DNA of 64,000 bases. Source: Eleusine coracana subsp. coracana. Taxonomy: Eukaryota; Streptophyta; Magnoliopsida; Poales; Poaceae. The stretch spans positions 40,174,658-40,238,657 of the forward strand of contig CM064433.1 of NCBI GenBank assembly GCA_032690845.1, given 5' to 3'. A program made the position numbers and the translations under genes. The notes beneath the pieces are model-generated. The model saw only the letters and a list, made by a program, of their open reading frames with translations. It ran no database searches and had not been told where the DNA came from. Shown here piece by piece: positions 11,185 to 22,210 of this stretch; the stretch's first letter is position 1; the number at the start of each line of letters is the position of its first letter.

Positions 11185-11475
11185 TGGATCAACATTTACA
11201 AAATGTTGGAAAATTTTAGTCAACAAACACAAAAATTGGATCAACATTTATAAAATATTGACAAAAAACAACAAATATTGGAAACATCTGGACAACAAAC
11301 CGAAATGTTGGTCAACGTCTGTACGAAATATTGGCCAACATGTCAAAATGTTGTGTCAACATTGACGGAAATATTGACAAGGACTAAAAAATATTATAAA
11401 AAATAAGATCAAATAAAAATGCTGAGTCAACAAATATGTTGTCGAAACATGTTGACTCAACATATTCGAAAAAAA
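11185..11475. repeat. Degenerate short-motif repeat block (AACATTT / AAATGTTGG)
   Basis: Variants of CAACATTTA and AAATGTTGG recur every 20-40 bp, many as inverted pairs (for example AACATTTACAAAATGTT). The block resumes after the SINE at 11761 (CAACATATTT), so the SINE landed inside it. It is AT-rich and noncoding. Confidence 0.6.
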
Positions 11476-11478
11476 AAC

Positions 11479-11760
11479 TCAACGTGTCAATGGTAAGACA
11501 GCCCCTGGGCTTTTTTCTACGAGAGAAGACCTTCCCACGTAGGTCCAGAAAACCCCCGAACCCTCGCCCCACCCTTACACAGTGGCACCGTAATCCATGT
11601 GAGACGACCAAGGCCGGATCTTAGACCTGTGCTTTGGCGTAGTGACAAGCGATGAGATTTATTTTACCCCAACCCGTAAATTCTCTCCCACTAAGAGTCA
11701 AACCCAGGACCTTGGGGGTGCTACTAAGCCACCTCAACCATTAGGCTGAAGGACCGTTCG
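11479..11760 (-). mobile_element. tRNA-derived SINE, full length, with target-site duplication
   Basis: Read on the minus strand, the 5' end carries RNA polymerase III boxes: an A-box-like TAATGGTTGAGG (11743-11732) and a B-box-like GGTTTGACTC (11704-11695), spaced as in tRNA genes. The 3' end finishes in a run of T. Flanking direct repeats of about 17 bp with one mismatch, CAACATATTCGAAAAAA (11458-11474) and CAACATATTTGAAAAAA (11761-11777), are the hallmark of target-primed insertion. Length is about 280 bp. It has no coding capacity and depends on LINE machinery. T-tailed SINEs are known in grasses; I cannot name the family. Confidence 0.75.
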
Positions 11761-11778
11761 CAACATATTTGAAAAAAG

Positions 11779-12633
11779 ATATGTCCATAAATGAAAAGTA
11801 GTCCAAAAATAGGTGGACTGCTGGAACTAACTCTAGTGTTTGACCACTAAATAGTCATCTCCGCCAGCACCTCCAAAATCCATCAATCTTGGATGAGAAG
11901 ACCGACTTTAGCTTAGTAACGGCCTCCTATGCACCTAGGAATGATAGATTCGATCTCCAAAAAGAGAGAGAAAAGACACAACAAGGTGAAGACACATGTA
12001 CGCGGCCGACGGACAGAGGCAGCAAAACCGTAGCAAGAAGTCACTTTGGAGGGAGAGGAGAGGTTGCCGACTCGCTGTCATGGAGGTGAAGTGATGGGGT
12101 GGTGCCGAAGCACTCGGTCAAGTGGACCCGTCCTCATTTCCAATCATAACTGACCCTCTCCGTTGGGTTGAGATCTACGTAGAGTCTAATTTCCCCATCC
12201 CCAACCTCCCTCATTTTCCTATAGTAGTAAGTAGAATCACAAAGGACCAGCGTTCCGCACCTAATTTTAGCTGGCGTGGCCAACTCAAGGCGGAGACGCG
12301 TCGACTCTTGTTGGCGTGGTCACCTTCGGCAGTCGGCACGTCGCCACAGCGTAGTCGGTTAGCGTGAACGCACAATGGGCCAGGCTATGTGCGGTCGAGG
12401 TAGGCCTGAGGGCTGTTTTCAGCGTGACCGTCTGGCAAGTGCCTTGTCCTCCTCTTCTGGTCGTGACCTTCACCCACAATGTAGGATTGACCTACCCGCA
12501 AGGTTAACTTGTGGGCTGCGCCTCCTATTCTTGCCATGCCCTTCATCGCAACCAACCCAAATGCTGTACATCTAACACCCATCTTGTGTAGCTTGAATGC
12601 CGGAGGCACATGTTGATCTTGCTCCCGCTGTTA
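11779..12633. other. No gene recognised
   Basis: Mixed-composition sequence with only short, unsupported ORFs on both strands. It ends at TTA (12631-12633), the left target site of the Harbinger-like element. Confidence 0.45.
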
Positions 12634-12795
12634 GAGCATCTCCAGCATGCCTCTCAAATAGGCCTCCTCTACTATATTTTGAGAGCCTAGCCCGAAAAAC
12701 GAGCTCCAGCAGACCTATTATAAGGGCTCTCATTTCTGGAGGGCTCTCAAATCCTCCAACTTGTCTCTTAGCTTTTGGAGCCCTCTCAAATAGTG

Positions 12796-12860
12796 GGGCC
12801 TGCTATTTTTTTTTCTTTTTTTTCTTCTCTTTTCCTCTCTCTCTCTCTCTCTCTCTCTTC
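12796..12860. repeat. Pyrimidine tract and (CT)n microsatellite
   Basis: Runs of T interrupted by C lead into about eleven CT units around 12837-12858. Confidence 0.85.
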
Positions 12861-13990
12861 TACTCTAATAGAGTACGCTAGAAAGCGCCAACAACTCCCC
12901 CATGCTTAAACCTTTGCTCGTACTCAAGTAAATAAATCTCTTTACCCTCTCAAGGAGATATCAACATTGATATCATGTTATCTTCCATTGCATTCATCAA
13001 CATATGCAAATCCACACTGCTTTAAGAGTATAACACAAAAGTTTTACGTTGCAACAATTCTACTACTCATAGATACAAGTGGGAGACAGATTATGACTTA
13101 GAACCGACCACAATGATCAAATAAAGTAGTTTCAACTCTCAATGAAGATCACTCCTCACACTAGGCCTTAAGATCAGAAAGTTTGTTTCAAAAATTTAGT
13201 CTCATTCATCCAACCAAAACAATCTCTTGCAAAGAATCATGACAAAACTCATCTCACAAATCTCACAAGCCAAACAACTAGAAGTGATCATATCTACAAA
13301 TATTTAGTGAAAGGCTTTATGTGTAGCTTGGTAGGGAAACAACTAGCATAACAATGTAACTTAGAATATTGTCCAGTCAAGAGATAGTTCTACTAGGTTT
13401 TACAAAGACTTATCAAAATAGAAAACATGATAAAAGAGAGGTAAAACACACGCTTTAGAAAGGTGGACATGTGCAAATGACAAAAGATGACCTCAAGATA
13501 CAAATGAAGTTCTTAAAATTGAATTGCACATGGTTGGAAGGATAGAGTTTCAGCCAATTCAACTCACTTACTTGAATATGATGGTTTTATGCACAATCTT
13601 GTAAATTCTACCCTTGCAAATTGATATAAAGAGAAACATTTTTTATCTTCCATCAACAATCCTTGAAGTCCATTAGCCAGTGCTAAGGAATGTGTCTGGC
13701 GATCCATCTCCCCCATGCTTAAACGATGCTCGTCCTCAAACATAGGAAGTGGAAAAAGAAAAAGCACTTCTAAATCTTTTATTTCTTCTCTTCAACCATC
13801 TGAAACACATATACTTGACTTCTAGAGCAACAAAGCACTTCTTTAATCTTTGAGAGCTTGTGCCGATCGGCACTCAATGTGTTCCGGTCGGCACGCTTCT
13901 GATTTTGCCATGTCTTCTCCTCATATTGTTCTTTTGCACTTCAGAGAGTCTTCAGAGGTGTTTATTGATGAAAATCTTCGTCTTCAGCAA
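12861..13990 (-). mobile_element. Fragment of an LTR retrotransposon (internal 3' end plus start of 3' LTR)
   Basis: On the minus strand a polypurine tract GCATGGGGGAGT is followed directly by TGTTGGCGCTTTC, the look of a 3' LTR start at 12893. A second copy of the same motif, AAGCATGGGGGAGAT, occurs near 13710. Wording such as GACGAGCATCGTTTAAGC is common in long noncoding 3' regions of plant gypsy elements. No protein domain is found. A short GTGCCGATCGGCAC palindrome sits at about 13862-13875. Confidence 0.4.
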
Positions 13991-14189
13991 GATATCTTGA
14001 TAATTTATGCATAAAACCGTAGAAATAGTGTGATGGCTCGACGAAAAACTCATATCATAGGATATGAACAAGGAATGGATAACACCAAAAGAAAAATGGG
14101 TTTACAGGTGAGAATATTCAGTGAAGTATGCACACATTCCAGAGTAGAATATGCAATATTGAACATGAAAGAAGGCTAGCCAACAAGTG

Positions 14190-14470
14190 AAAGTTACATA
14201 AATGAAATGGCCAGCAGCGCTGTGGCCATGGCTGGCCGTCCATAGTGGCGGGGGCGAGGTGGTCGTCGGGGTGCGGGCTTGGGTGGGCCCAGCAGTGTGG
14301 CGGTAGTGGCGGGTGCGGGCGCAAGCGAGGCGATGGAACGGCGGGCGCGAGCGAGCTTGGCAGCGGCACGAGCGGCGGGCGCTACCATCCCGACCGAGCT
14401 TGGCGACGGCGTGACGGGCGCGGCGGCGGGCACGCTGTAGCCTCTCGGATCTTGCCCAAAGGTGTATTGG
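14190..14470. other. GC-rich patch inside the Harbinger-like element
   Basis: GC content rises sharply compared with both flanks. ORFs on both strands give Ala/Arg/Pro-rich nonsense. It could be a captured fragment of a GC-rich grass first exon; I see no recognisable protein. Confidence 0.35.
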
Positions 14471-14625
14471 TCACTGACGGGTGGGTCCCACTCGCACGAG
14501 AAAAAATAAGAGTCTTTCTTTGAGCAGTGCTGCTAGAGTAGTTAAAAAAATTAGGCTCCTATAAGTGGGACCAAGCTCTCAAAAGTTTAGGAGGTCTAGT
14601 TTAGTACGTACTGCTGGAGATGCTC

Positions 14626-14934
14626 TTGGACCTCTCATGAATTGGCTCTCCGTGATGGGAAGGATGTCCATGTGAAGGATGTGGCACTAACGCCAAAGGA
14701 GGAGGTTGAGCTTGTGCAGTAGGAAAGCTGGATTTGTGGTAAGCATCTAATGCAGTTTGAAACTGACTAGGCTATGCAGATTTGTAGAGAAAGACGGGGA
14801 AAATAATGGTAGGCCAACAATGGCGCGTCACCAGCTATTAGAACTCTGACGGGGAAGAAGACACGATGAAGACGGACAGGCCTGTGGCCTGTTGTTAACA
14901 ACTCAAGAAAGCGTTCGTACCGACAGGAGCTCGA
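14626..14934. other. Spacer between the Harbinger-like element and the Reina element
   Basis: About 300 bp without a recognisable gene. Its last five bases, CTCGA (14930-14934), are the left copy of the Reina target duplication. Confidence 0.55.
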
Positions 14935-15269
14935 TGTCAGCATACCAGAAGGGAGGCGGCAAGCCGAAACTACGTCATCAAGGAGCAGGGATGCAACCGA
15001 AGCAAAGTCGCCTTCCTTGGTGGGCCGAACGCAGAGAGTCAGGAAGCCCAATAAGAAATTTGCTGGACCAGAGTGGGTGGCGTGAGTGGCCCAGCGTGGC
15101 TTGTAACCTGAGTGGAGAAAGGATGAGTATTTAGGTGGAGAGGAGTACGTGAGCTAGGGTTGGCTTTTGCTTTGGCGACGACATTGTCGGTGGCGGCCGT
15201 CGGTACTTTACTGGCGGTGAACTAGTTGGTTATCAACCCCGAACACTATATCGTATCCGGTGTCTCACA
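14935..15269 (+). repeat. 5' LTR of the Reina element
   Basis: It begins TGTCAGCATACC and ends GTGTCTCACA. It pairs with the LTR at 20178-20514 almost base for base, with mostly transition differences. Confidence 0.95.
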
Positions 15270-15271
15270 TC

Positions 15272-15285
15272 TGGTATCCGGAGCC
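15272..15285 (+). promoter_or_regulatory. Primer binding site of the Reina element
   Basis: TGGTATCCGGAGCC begins two bases after the LTR and resembles the initiator-Met tRNA complement TGGTATCAGAGCC used by most plant retrotransposons; it carries substitutions. Confidence 0.75.
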
Positions 15286-17029
15286 TCTTGGCCACCCTGG
15301 ATCTTCCGCATCCTCACCTCACCCGACTACAACACCACCATCACCCAGATATCAAACTCATGGGTCCAGTTCCACAAAATCCGAAGGGGGCGTGCAGATC
15401 TACCGAATGAGGACACTCTACTCAAAGCCTTGACGGAGATCATGAACAAGAAGTTCGATGGCACCAACAAGTTGATCACCGACTTGCAAGGGTCGGTGGA
15501 CAACCTGACGTAGGCCAAGCGAGAGTTTGATCTGTGGAGACCAGAGATGGAAAAGCAAGTTGGACGTCTTCATCTATCAGTCTCGAATTTACAAGCTCAA
15601 CTGTCAAGGTTGGGGCCTCCATCGCCAACCAAGTCGGATCTGGGTCACCAACCTCTGGAGGACCCATGATCCAAGGTGCCGTCTGCCGCACACCTGGCAA
15701 CGACCGCGTCCGCGGCGGCGCCTAGGCCAATTGGCCACCGCGTCGACAATCACCACCGAGGGTCGAGTTTCGGGGTGCTCAGCCTCCTGGATCCGCTCCC
15801 GGTCACAGGTGCAAAAACCTAGTTACACTCCTGTGTCTTTCAGATTGGAGGATTCGAATGTCATGCAAAATTCGTTGAATTCCATTGCTAGTGGTTCTGT
15901 TATGCCTCCTGTCCAGTTCCCTAGTTTTGATGGAAGCAACCCTAAGATGTGGTAAAAGATATGTGAAACCTATTTTGAACTGTATGCTGTTCCTACTAAT
16001 TTATGGGTTAGAATGGCTGCAATGCATTTTGAAGGACCGTCTGTGTTTTGGTTATAATCAGTTGAGCATAAGCTTAAGCAACTATCCTGGCCTCAACTAG
16101 CTAGTTCTATGTGCAATTGTTTTGGTAGAGATCAGCATAACATGCTCATTCGTCAGTTTTTTCATATACATCAAACTGATAGTGTAGCTGCTTATATAGA
16201 ACAATTTGACAATGTGATTCATCAGTTGTTGGCTCATGATAGTTCATTAAGTCCTAAAGTTTTAACCACTAGATTCATAGATGGTCTAAAAGATGAATTA
16301 AAAGCTGTAGTAGTAGTTCATAGACCAAAAGATTTGGATACTGCGAGTTCGTTGGCCTTGTTGCAGGAAGATGTGTTATCACATCAACCCAGAAGGGAGT
16401 CTAGGTGAAATGAAGTTACTGCTGGTTCTCCTTCAAACGTCAAGAATGGTGGCAGCAAGTCCAATGCCTGGCCTATACCACCGCCACCTATTCTTACCAT
16501 GAAGACATCAGGTATTTCCAGTCCTGCTGTGATGGATAAGGGAAACAGTGAAATGAACAATCAAACCAGAAGAATGGATGATAGAATGTCAGCACTCAGG
16601 TCCTATCGCATGTCAAAGGGATTGTGTTACCAATGTGGGGAAAGATGGAGTCATACTCACAAGTGTACTACCTCAATATCAGTGCACATGATGGAGGAAG
16701 TGCTGTCTCATATTCCTGAATTTCAAGATCCTGAGTTCTTAACTTATATGAAGGAGTTTTCTGAGTGGGAAGCCTCTGAAGAACAGTTGTCTAGTATTTC
16801 TATTCATGCTCTGAATGGGACAGAATCAGTTAATTCTATTCGGCTGAGAGGTCATGTACAGAATCAAGAAGTGTTGATGCTAATAGATTCTGGTAGCACA
16901 GCTAGTTTTATCAGTGATGCTGTTCTCTCTTGGTTACCTGGTTCTCAACCGTTAACCAACAAGTGCAAGGTGAAGGTGGCTGATGGGGGAGTAATGACTT
17001 GCTCTCAGATATACCCAAATTGTCTCTAG
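15286..17029 (+). pseudogene. Reina gag and protease region, broken
   Basis: Gag is recognised from FPSFDGSNPKMW, then DSVAAYIEQFDNVIHQLLAH and LTTRFIDGLKDELKAVVV, followed by a zinc knuckle CYQCGERWSHTHKC. The protease active site is MLIDSGSTASFISD (about 16874-16915). In-frame stops fall at 15953 (TAA), 16055 (TAA), 16406 (TGA) and 17027 (TAG); the frame is otherwise continuous. Several stops are explained by C to T changes in Gln or Arg codons. Confidence 0.88.
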
Positions 17030-17902
17030 TTTTGCCAAGGGCACACTTTCACATCAAACTTGAAGGTGTTACCATTGGGGTGTTATGATATTATATTGGG
17101 TATGGACTGGCTTGAAAGTCATAGCCCTATGGAAGTAGACTGGAAAATGAAGACCCTCTCATTTAAGCATAAGTAACAGAAGGTTAAACTGCAGGGAGTG
17201 TTACCAAGTGTAAGCAGTTGCTCTGCCATTGGCTTTGAACAATTGGAGGTCTTAATGGATCAAGATGCAGTGCTACAATTATTTGAACTGTGCCTGGTGG
17301 AAAATAATGGATTGCAGTAGGAATTTCAAGGGGAATTGCAGCAGCTTATGAAGGAATTTGCTGAGGTATCCTAAGAGCCACAAGGGCTACCTCCGAGAAG
17401 AAAGTCTGATCATAGCATACCTCTGTTGCCGGGAGCTCAACCTTTTAGGTTAAGGCCATATAGGTATAATCCTGCACAGAAGGACGAAATTGAGAAACAA
17501 AATAAGGAAATGTTACAAAATGGTACCATCCAAGAAAGTTCGAGTCCTTTTTCTTCTCCTGTACTCTTGGTTAGGAAAAAGGACGGGAGTTGGCACTTGT
17601 GTGTGGATTATAGAAGACTTAATGCTTATACGGTGAAGAATCGGTTTCCTCTACCCATTGTGGATGAGGTTCTAGATGAGTTAGCACGAGCTACTGTTTT
17701 CACCAAGCTGGATCACAGGGCAGGCTATCACCAAATCCGAATGGCTGAGGGAGAAGAGTATAAGACTGCATTTATCACTCACCATGGCCACTATGAGTAC
17801 AAGGTAATGTCTTATGGACTGACCGGAGCTCCTGCAACCTTTCAAGGAGCTATGAACAAGGCCTTAGCTCCACTTTTAAGAAAAGGTAGTCGTTTTCATT
17901 GA
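17030..17902 (+). pseudogene. Reina protease-RT linker and reverse transcriptase (fingers and palm)
   Basis: The linker (ILGMDWLESHSP) has stops at 17174, 17318 and 17372, the last in a place where the family has FQEP. RT is open from 17426: PFRLRPYRYNPAQKDEIEK, SPVLLVRKKDGSWHLCVDY, FTKLDHRAGYHQIRM and GHYEYKVMSYGLTGAPATFQ. The frame shifts by one base just before the catalytic FIDDVLVYS block, which continues in the next piece. Confidence 0.92.
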
Positions 17903-18662
17903 TGATGTGCTAGTATATAGTAAGAATCTGAAGGAACATTTGGATCATCTAAGAGCAGTGTTTCAGATCCTGCAACGTCATAAACTACACCTCAAGCTGT
18001 CCAAGTGCTCATTTGCCCAATCTAGTTTGGAGTTTTTAGGGTATGTCATCAGTAAGGAGGGGGTAGCTACTGATCCTTCAAAGGTGCAGATTATAAAAAA
18101 GTGGCCTACTCCTAAGAATGTGAAAGAAGTCCAAAGTTTTTTGGGAATGGCTGGCTATTATCGCAAATTTGTGAAACGGTTTGGTATCATAAGTAAGGCA
18201 TTGACTCAATTGCCCAAGAAGGGAGAAACATTTGTGTGGACTGATGAACATCAAACTGCCTTTCAAGCCTTAAAGGATGCACTAGTAACTGCCCCAGTGT
18301 TGGCTATACCAGATTTCACAAAACAATTTGTTATCGAGACTAATGCTAGTGACAAGGGAATAAGAGATGTTCTCCAACAACAGGGTCATCCAATTGCTTA
18401 TATCAGCAAGGCACTGGGGCCCCGCAACCTGGGTCTATCAACCTATGAAAAGGAGTGTCTGGACATCCTATTTGCAGTGGAACAGTGGCGTTCTTATCTA
18501 CAACCAGCTGAATTTGTTATCAAAATAGATCAGAGCAGTTTAGTTCATTTGGATGATCAAAGATTGCATACTCCATGGCAACACAAGGCTCTGACCAAAT
18601 TAATGGGACTGTAATATAAAATTGTCTACAACAAGGGGATAGACAACAAGGCTGCTGATGCT
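17903..18662 (+). pseudogene. Reina RT catalytic block, thumb and RNase H
   Basis: After the frameshift the sequence reads (FIDD)VLVYSKNLKEHLDHLRAVF, SSLEFLGYVISKEGVATDPS and VQSFLGMAGYYRKFVKRF. RNase H follows: FVIETNASDKGIRDVLQQQ, PIAYISKALGPRN and STYEKECLDILFAVEQWRSY. A TAA at 18612-18614 interrupts RNase H where the family has a Gln (LLGLQYKI type); NKAADALSRR then closes the domain. Confidence 0.92.
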
Positions 18663-19846
18663 TTGTCTAGAAGGCCTGATATGAGCTGTGACAATGAAGT
18701 TATGCAAATCTGGGCCTTAACTGTTGCTAAACCAGTGTGGTTAGATGAAGTGGTGCAAGGTTACTCAACTGACGACTCAGCTCTTAAATTGATAGCTGCT
18801 CTAGCATTGGGAAAGCAAGTGGATAATTATACCTTGCAGAATGGGTTACTTCGGTTTAAAGGGAGGATCTGGCTGGGAAGCAATGTTGAGTTGCAAAACA
18901 AGGTTTTACAAGCACTGCATGCTGGTGTTACTGGGGGGCATTCTGGTTTTCCTGCCACATACAGAGGGTTAAAGCTGTTTTTGCTTGGCCAACAATGAAA
19001 AGAACCATAAGGCAATTTGTTGCAGAGTGCTCCATTTGTCAACAATCCAAACCTGAAAGAGTGAAATATCCAGGTTTTCTCAAACCATTACCCATTCCTG
19101 AAGGGGCCTGGCAATTGGTTACTATGGACTTTATCGAGGGTCTTCCAAGGGCTAACCACTACAATTGCATTATGGTAATAGTAGACAAGTTCTCTAAATT
19201 CCCACATTTTGTACCTTTGGCTCATCCCTTTTCAGCATTATCAGTAGCTACAGCCTATATGCAGCATGTTTTTCGTTTACATGGTATGCCTAAAGCAATA
19301 GTGACTGATAGAGATAGAATTTTTACAAGCAATTTGTGGAGGGAGTTATTCAGTATGGCTGGAGTAGAATTAAACATGAGTAGTGCTTACCACCCACAGT
19401 CTAATGGACAAACAGAGAGAGTAAACCAGTGTCTTGAAACTTATTTGAGATGCTTTGTTCATGCTTGTCCTACTAAGTGGCTCAAGTTCCTATATTTGGC
19501 CGAATTCTGGTATAACACTTGCTATCATTCAGCGCTGAACAAGTCGTCGTTTGAAGTGTTATATGGTCATTCCCCACGATATCTGGGTGTTGATAACATT
19601 GATATGTGTGCTGCACCTAACCTCAAGGAGTGGTTGGCTGAACGGGAGGTTATGACCAAGCTAGTTCAGCAAGACTTACAGAGGGCACAACAAAGAATGA
19701 AGCAGAGTGCTGATAAGAACAGAATTGATAGACAATTTCAAGTGGGAGATATGGTGTATGTTAAACTGCAGCCTTATGTGCAAACCTCTGTGCCCACAGA
19801 GCCAATTATAAACTGGCATTCAGATACTTTGGTCCATTTCAAGTAA
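18663..19846 (+). pseudogene. Reina integrase
   Basis: The zinc domain starts with LHAGVTGGHSGFPATYRGLK. After a frameshift near 18990 it continues as CSICQQSKPERVKYPG. The DDE core is MDFIEGLPRANHYNCIMVIV, AIVTDRDRIFTSNLWREL and HPQSNGQTERVNQCLETYL. It ends at a further frameshift near 19845 before the chromodomain part. Confidence 0.93.
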
Positions 19847-20177
19847 TTCAGAAGATTAATGAGGTGGCTTTCAAACTGTTATTGCCTGAGCACAGTGCCA
19901 TTCACCCTGTGTTCCATGTGTCTCAGCTCAAACGTGCAGTTCCTTCAGTGACCCAGGTAAGTGCTGATATTCCTGTTAATTCTACTGATGAATTGAAGCC
20001 TGAAATGGTGCTAGAGTCACGACTGTGCCGGCGGAGGGGCAAGCTGATTCCACAAGTGCTGATCAAATGGTGCAACTGGCCTGCGGCCATGGCAACATGG
20101 GAGGACGAAGAAGAGATGGTCAAAAAGTACAAGACCCTGACAACTTGGGGACAAGCCGTGGCTAATGGAGGGGGTGG
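19847..20177 (+). pseudogene. Reina integrase C-terminus with chromodomain, and PPT
   Basis: HPVFHVSQLKRAVPS is the conserved block before the chromodomain, which is seen as VLESRLCRRRGKLIPQVLI, KWCNWPAAMATWEDEEEM. Chromodomains bias chromovirus integration through histone marks. The ORF runs on into the 3' LTR, typical of this lineage. The PPT is GGAGGGGGTGG (about 20167-20177). Confidence 0.9.
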
Positions 20178-20514
20178 TGTCAGCATACCAGAAGGGAGGC
20201 GGCAAGCCGGAACTACGTCATCAAGGAGCAAGGACGCAACCGAAGCAAAGTCGCCTTCCTTGGTGGGCTGAACGCAGAGAGTCAAGAAGCCCAATAAGAA
20301 GTTTGTTGGACTAGAGTGGGTGGCATGAGTGGCCTAGCGTGGCTTATAACCTGAGTGGAGAAAGGATGAGTATTTAGGTGGAGAGGAGTACGTGAGCTAG
20401 GGTTGGCTTTCGGCTTGGCGACGACATTGTCGGCGGCGACCGTCGGTACACTTTACCGGCGGTGAACTAGTTGGTTATCAACCCCGAACACTATATCGTA
20501 TCCGGTGTCTCACA
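20178..20514 (+). repeat. 3' LTR of the Reina element
   Basis: It starts TGTCAGCATACC directly after the PPT and ends GTGTCTCACA, followed by the right target copy CTCGA. It has a CA dinucleotide insertion relative to the 5' LTR near 20450. Confidence 0.95.
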
Positions 20515-20519
20515 CTCGA

Positions 20520-21290
20520 AACCTCGTCCCGCACCTGGAAGGCTACGCCAAGGTGACGTTCTTCTAAAAAAAAGACAGGATGAAGGGCTTCTTTATGTAC
20601 CTGCTCCGTCGTCCTTTTCCCCGGGGCTCACGAGTGCGTTGTGGACTGGGGAGCGTATGAGGATGGCATGTGGTGGCGGGCTGGCGGCTGCTGCTGCTGT
20701 TATGCCTTTGGTGAGCACTAGATAAGATAGCGTGCTTCGCTGCGCTCGTATAGGACTTATTGTTGAATAAACATGCACCTAAACATTTTTGTTAATGTTT
20801 AATTAACAGATGGAGTTTAGGGAGCAGAGAGATATGTGTGAGGGTTTATTTGGAAAAACAATCGAGTGGGATTGAGGTGTAAATCATGATTAATTTTTGA
20901 TTGCCGACGATGGGATGGCTGCATGGCTGGATTGCACGGATTGTACAACATCAGGTTATTGCACAGAATATTTCCCCGGTGTAGTTAGCGTTGTGCGTAC
21001 CAGCTTTAATCATTAGGAATTTGGGTTTATCTTTTATGTCACAAATGGTATTTGAGCAGCACACATGAATGTGGTAGGCTAGCATCAAGTTCTTTATCGC
21101 CCCAGAGTCGGTGCTAAAAGCCATGCAAAAATATTGTAATCCTGCTATTAATTAATATAAGATCCAAATCTAATAAAATTATATTGAGCTATATTAGGGT
21201 CTATGTAAAAGAGAAATCAGTGAAAAATAGCGATGGTTTGTTATCCCGTTATATGAATGGAAAAGTTTCTTTGTTTCATCGACTGATTGT
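20520..21290. other. No gene recognised
   Basis: The first about 200 bp are GC-rich with an open frame on the plus strand that is continuous with the sequence left of the Reina insertion if the element and one target copy are removed. The protein (GDVLLKKRQDEGLLYVPAPS in part) is not one I recognise. The rest is AT-rich. Confidence 0.35.
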
Positions 21291-22210
21291 CTCTATAAAT
21301 AGATTAATTAAGTGATCTATTTTGCTTCCTCGGATCAACAGTGGCGAGAACGAGAGGAAGATCGGGAATTAGGTGTTATTCATAGTTGTCCGATCGGAAA
21401 TAAACGGTCCAGATGCATTATGTGCACGGTACTGTATTGTGCATTATGTGCCCTCCGCAGCTGTCAGATCGAAAAGCAACGGATCAGATGCAGTTGCTAC
21501 AGTAGCTCTCTGAATTACTGCAGAGAATCCCGATCCCTCTCCGCCCCTTCTTATTCCAAATCTCCATCTCCTCCATTCTCACGGCTGAAGGCACTCCACA
21601 ACCACCGCGCCCCCCTCCTGGCCTCCTCACACTGCTGCAGATCCCACCCCCAGGCACCGCGCCACGCTGCCGCTCCCTCCACGACGCATGTGACACCATC
21701 GCATCCTCCCCTTCTTTCCCCCATCCAGTCACTGCCATGTTTCTTGCCCCAGCCTGGCCACAGATCCGGCGGTCGAAGCGAGAGCATGGGCATGTGCTGC
21801 GCCGTCGCTCGTGCCACCGTGGCCTCGCCTCGACCACCGAATCGATGGTTGGCGTCGATGACCAACCAGCTGACCGCTGTCGAAGCTCATCCGATCGGCT
21901 AGGCCTCCTCTGGACGACGGCGTAGTCGACACAACCGGAAGTGCAGACCGATGTCGTCTGGCGGCTGCGTGTCAACTCTGGCCAGCACGTCGTCATGGCC
22001 GCGCTCTTTTCCCTCGCGCGCCGTCGTCAAGGTCGATCGCCATCTCATCCCCACAAGTTGCGCCTCCCTCCTTTCCCCTTCTCTGACAAGGTTGCTTGCC
22101 ACGACGTCGAAGGAGGAAGGGTCAACGCGAGGCTCGCACACGGGCTGGATAGCACACAAGCGGTGAGGATAACGCCACGATGTGCAACAAGAGGCAATTA
22201 AAACTAACGT
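21291..22210 (+). other. TATA box followed by a GC-rich segment, possible promoter and first exon
   Basis: CTATAAATAG (21291-21300) precedes a segment whose GC content rises strongly to about 22150. ORFs exist in several frames on both strands (up to 196 codons without an ATG), so none can be chosen. It may be the 5' end of a gene, a noncoding transcript or a captured exon. No domain was recognised. Confidence 0.3.

Larger units (their letters stand above)
12634..14625. mobile_element. Harbinger-like non-autonomous DNA element with nested debris
   Basis: The termini are a perfect 14-bp inverted repeat, GAGCATCTCCAGCA (12634-12647) and TGCTGGAGATGCTC (14612-14625); weaker complementarity continues inward (ATTTTGAGAGC against its partner near 14575). 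The flanks are TTA on the left and TTG on the right, one mismatch from the TWA duplication of PIF/Harbinger elements. No transposase is present. The interior holds a CT microsatellite, a piece of LTR retrotransposon and a GC-rich patch, so the element was enlarged by insertion or capture. Confidence 0.5.
14935..20514 (+). mobile_element. Full-length Reina-type chromovirus (Ty3/gypsy), 5580 bp
   Basis: Both LTRs (about 335 bp), PBS, gag-pol with a C-terminal chromodomain, PPT and a perfect 5-bp target duplication (CTCGA at 14930-14934 and 20515-20519) are present. Small size, short LTRs and a chromodomain fit the Reina lineage. By eye the two LTRs differ by about 17 substitutions and one 2-bp indel, near 5% divergence, so insertion was of the order of a few million years ago. 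The coding region has at least eight stops and several frameshifts. Confidence 0.95.

Noticed and set aside
20178..20294. Minus-strand ORF conserved between the two Reina LTRs (also at 14767-15051)
   Set aside because: It is present twice only because the LTRs are duplicated; it is not supported by domain content.
21312..21902. 196-codon plus-strand ORF
   Set aside because: It has no ATG at its start, its composition is low-complexity Ser/His/Pro, and similar open frames exist on the opposite strand, as expected from high GC.
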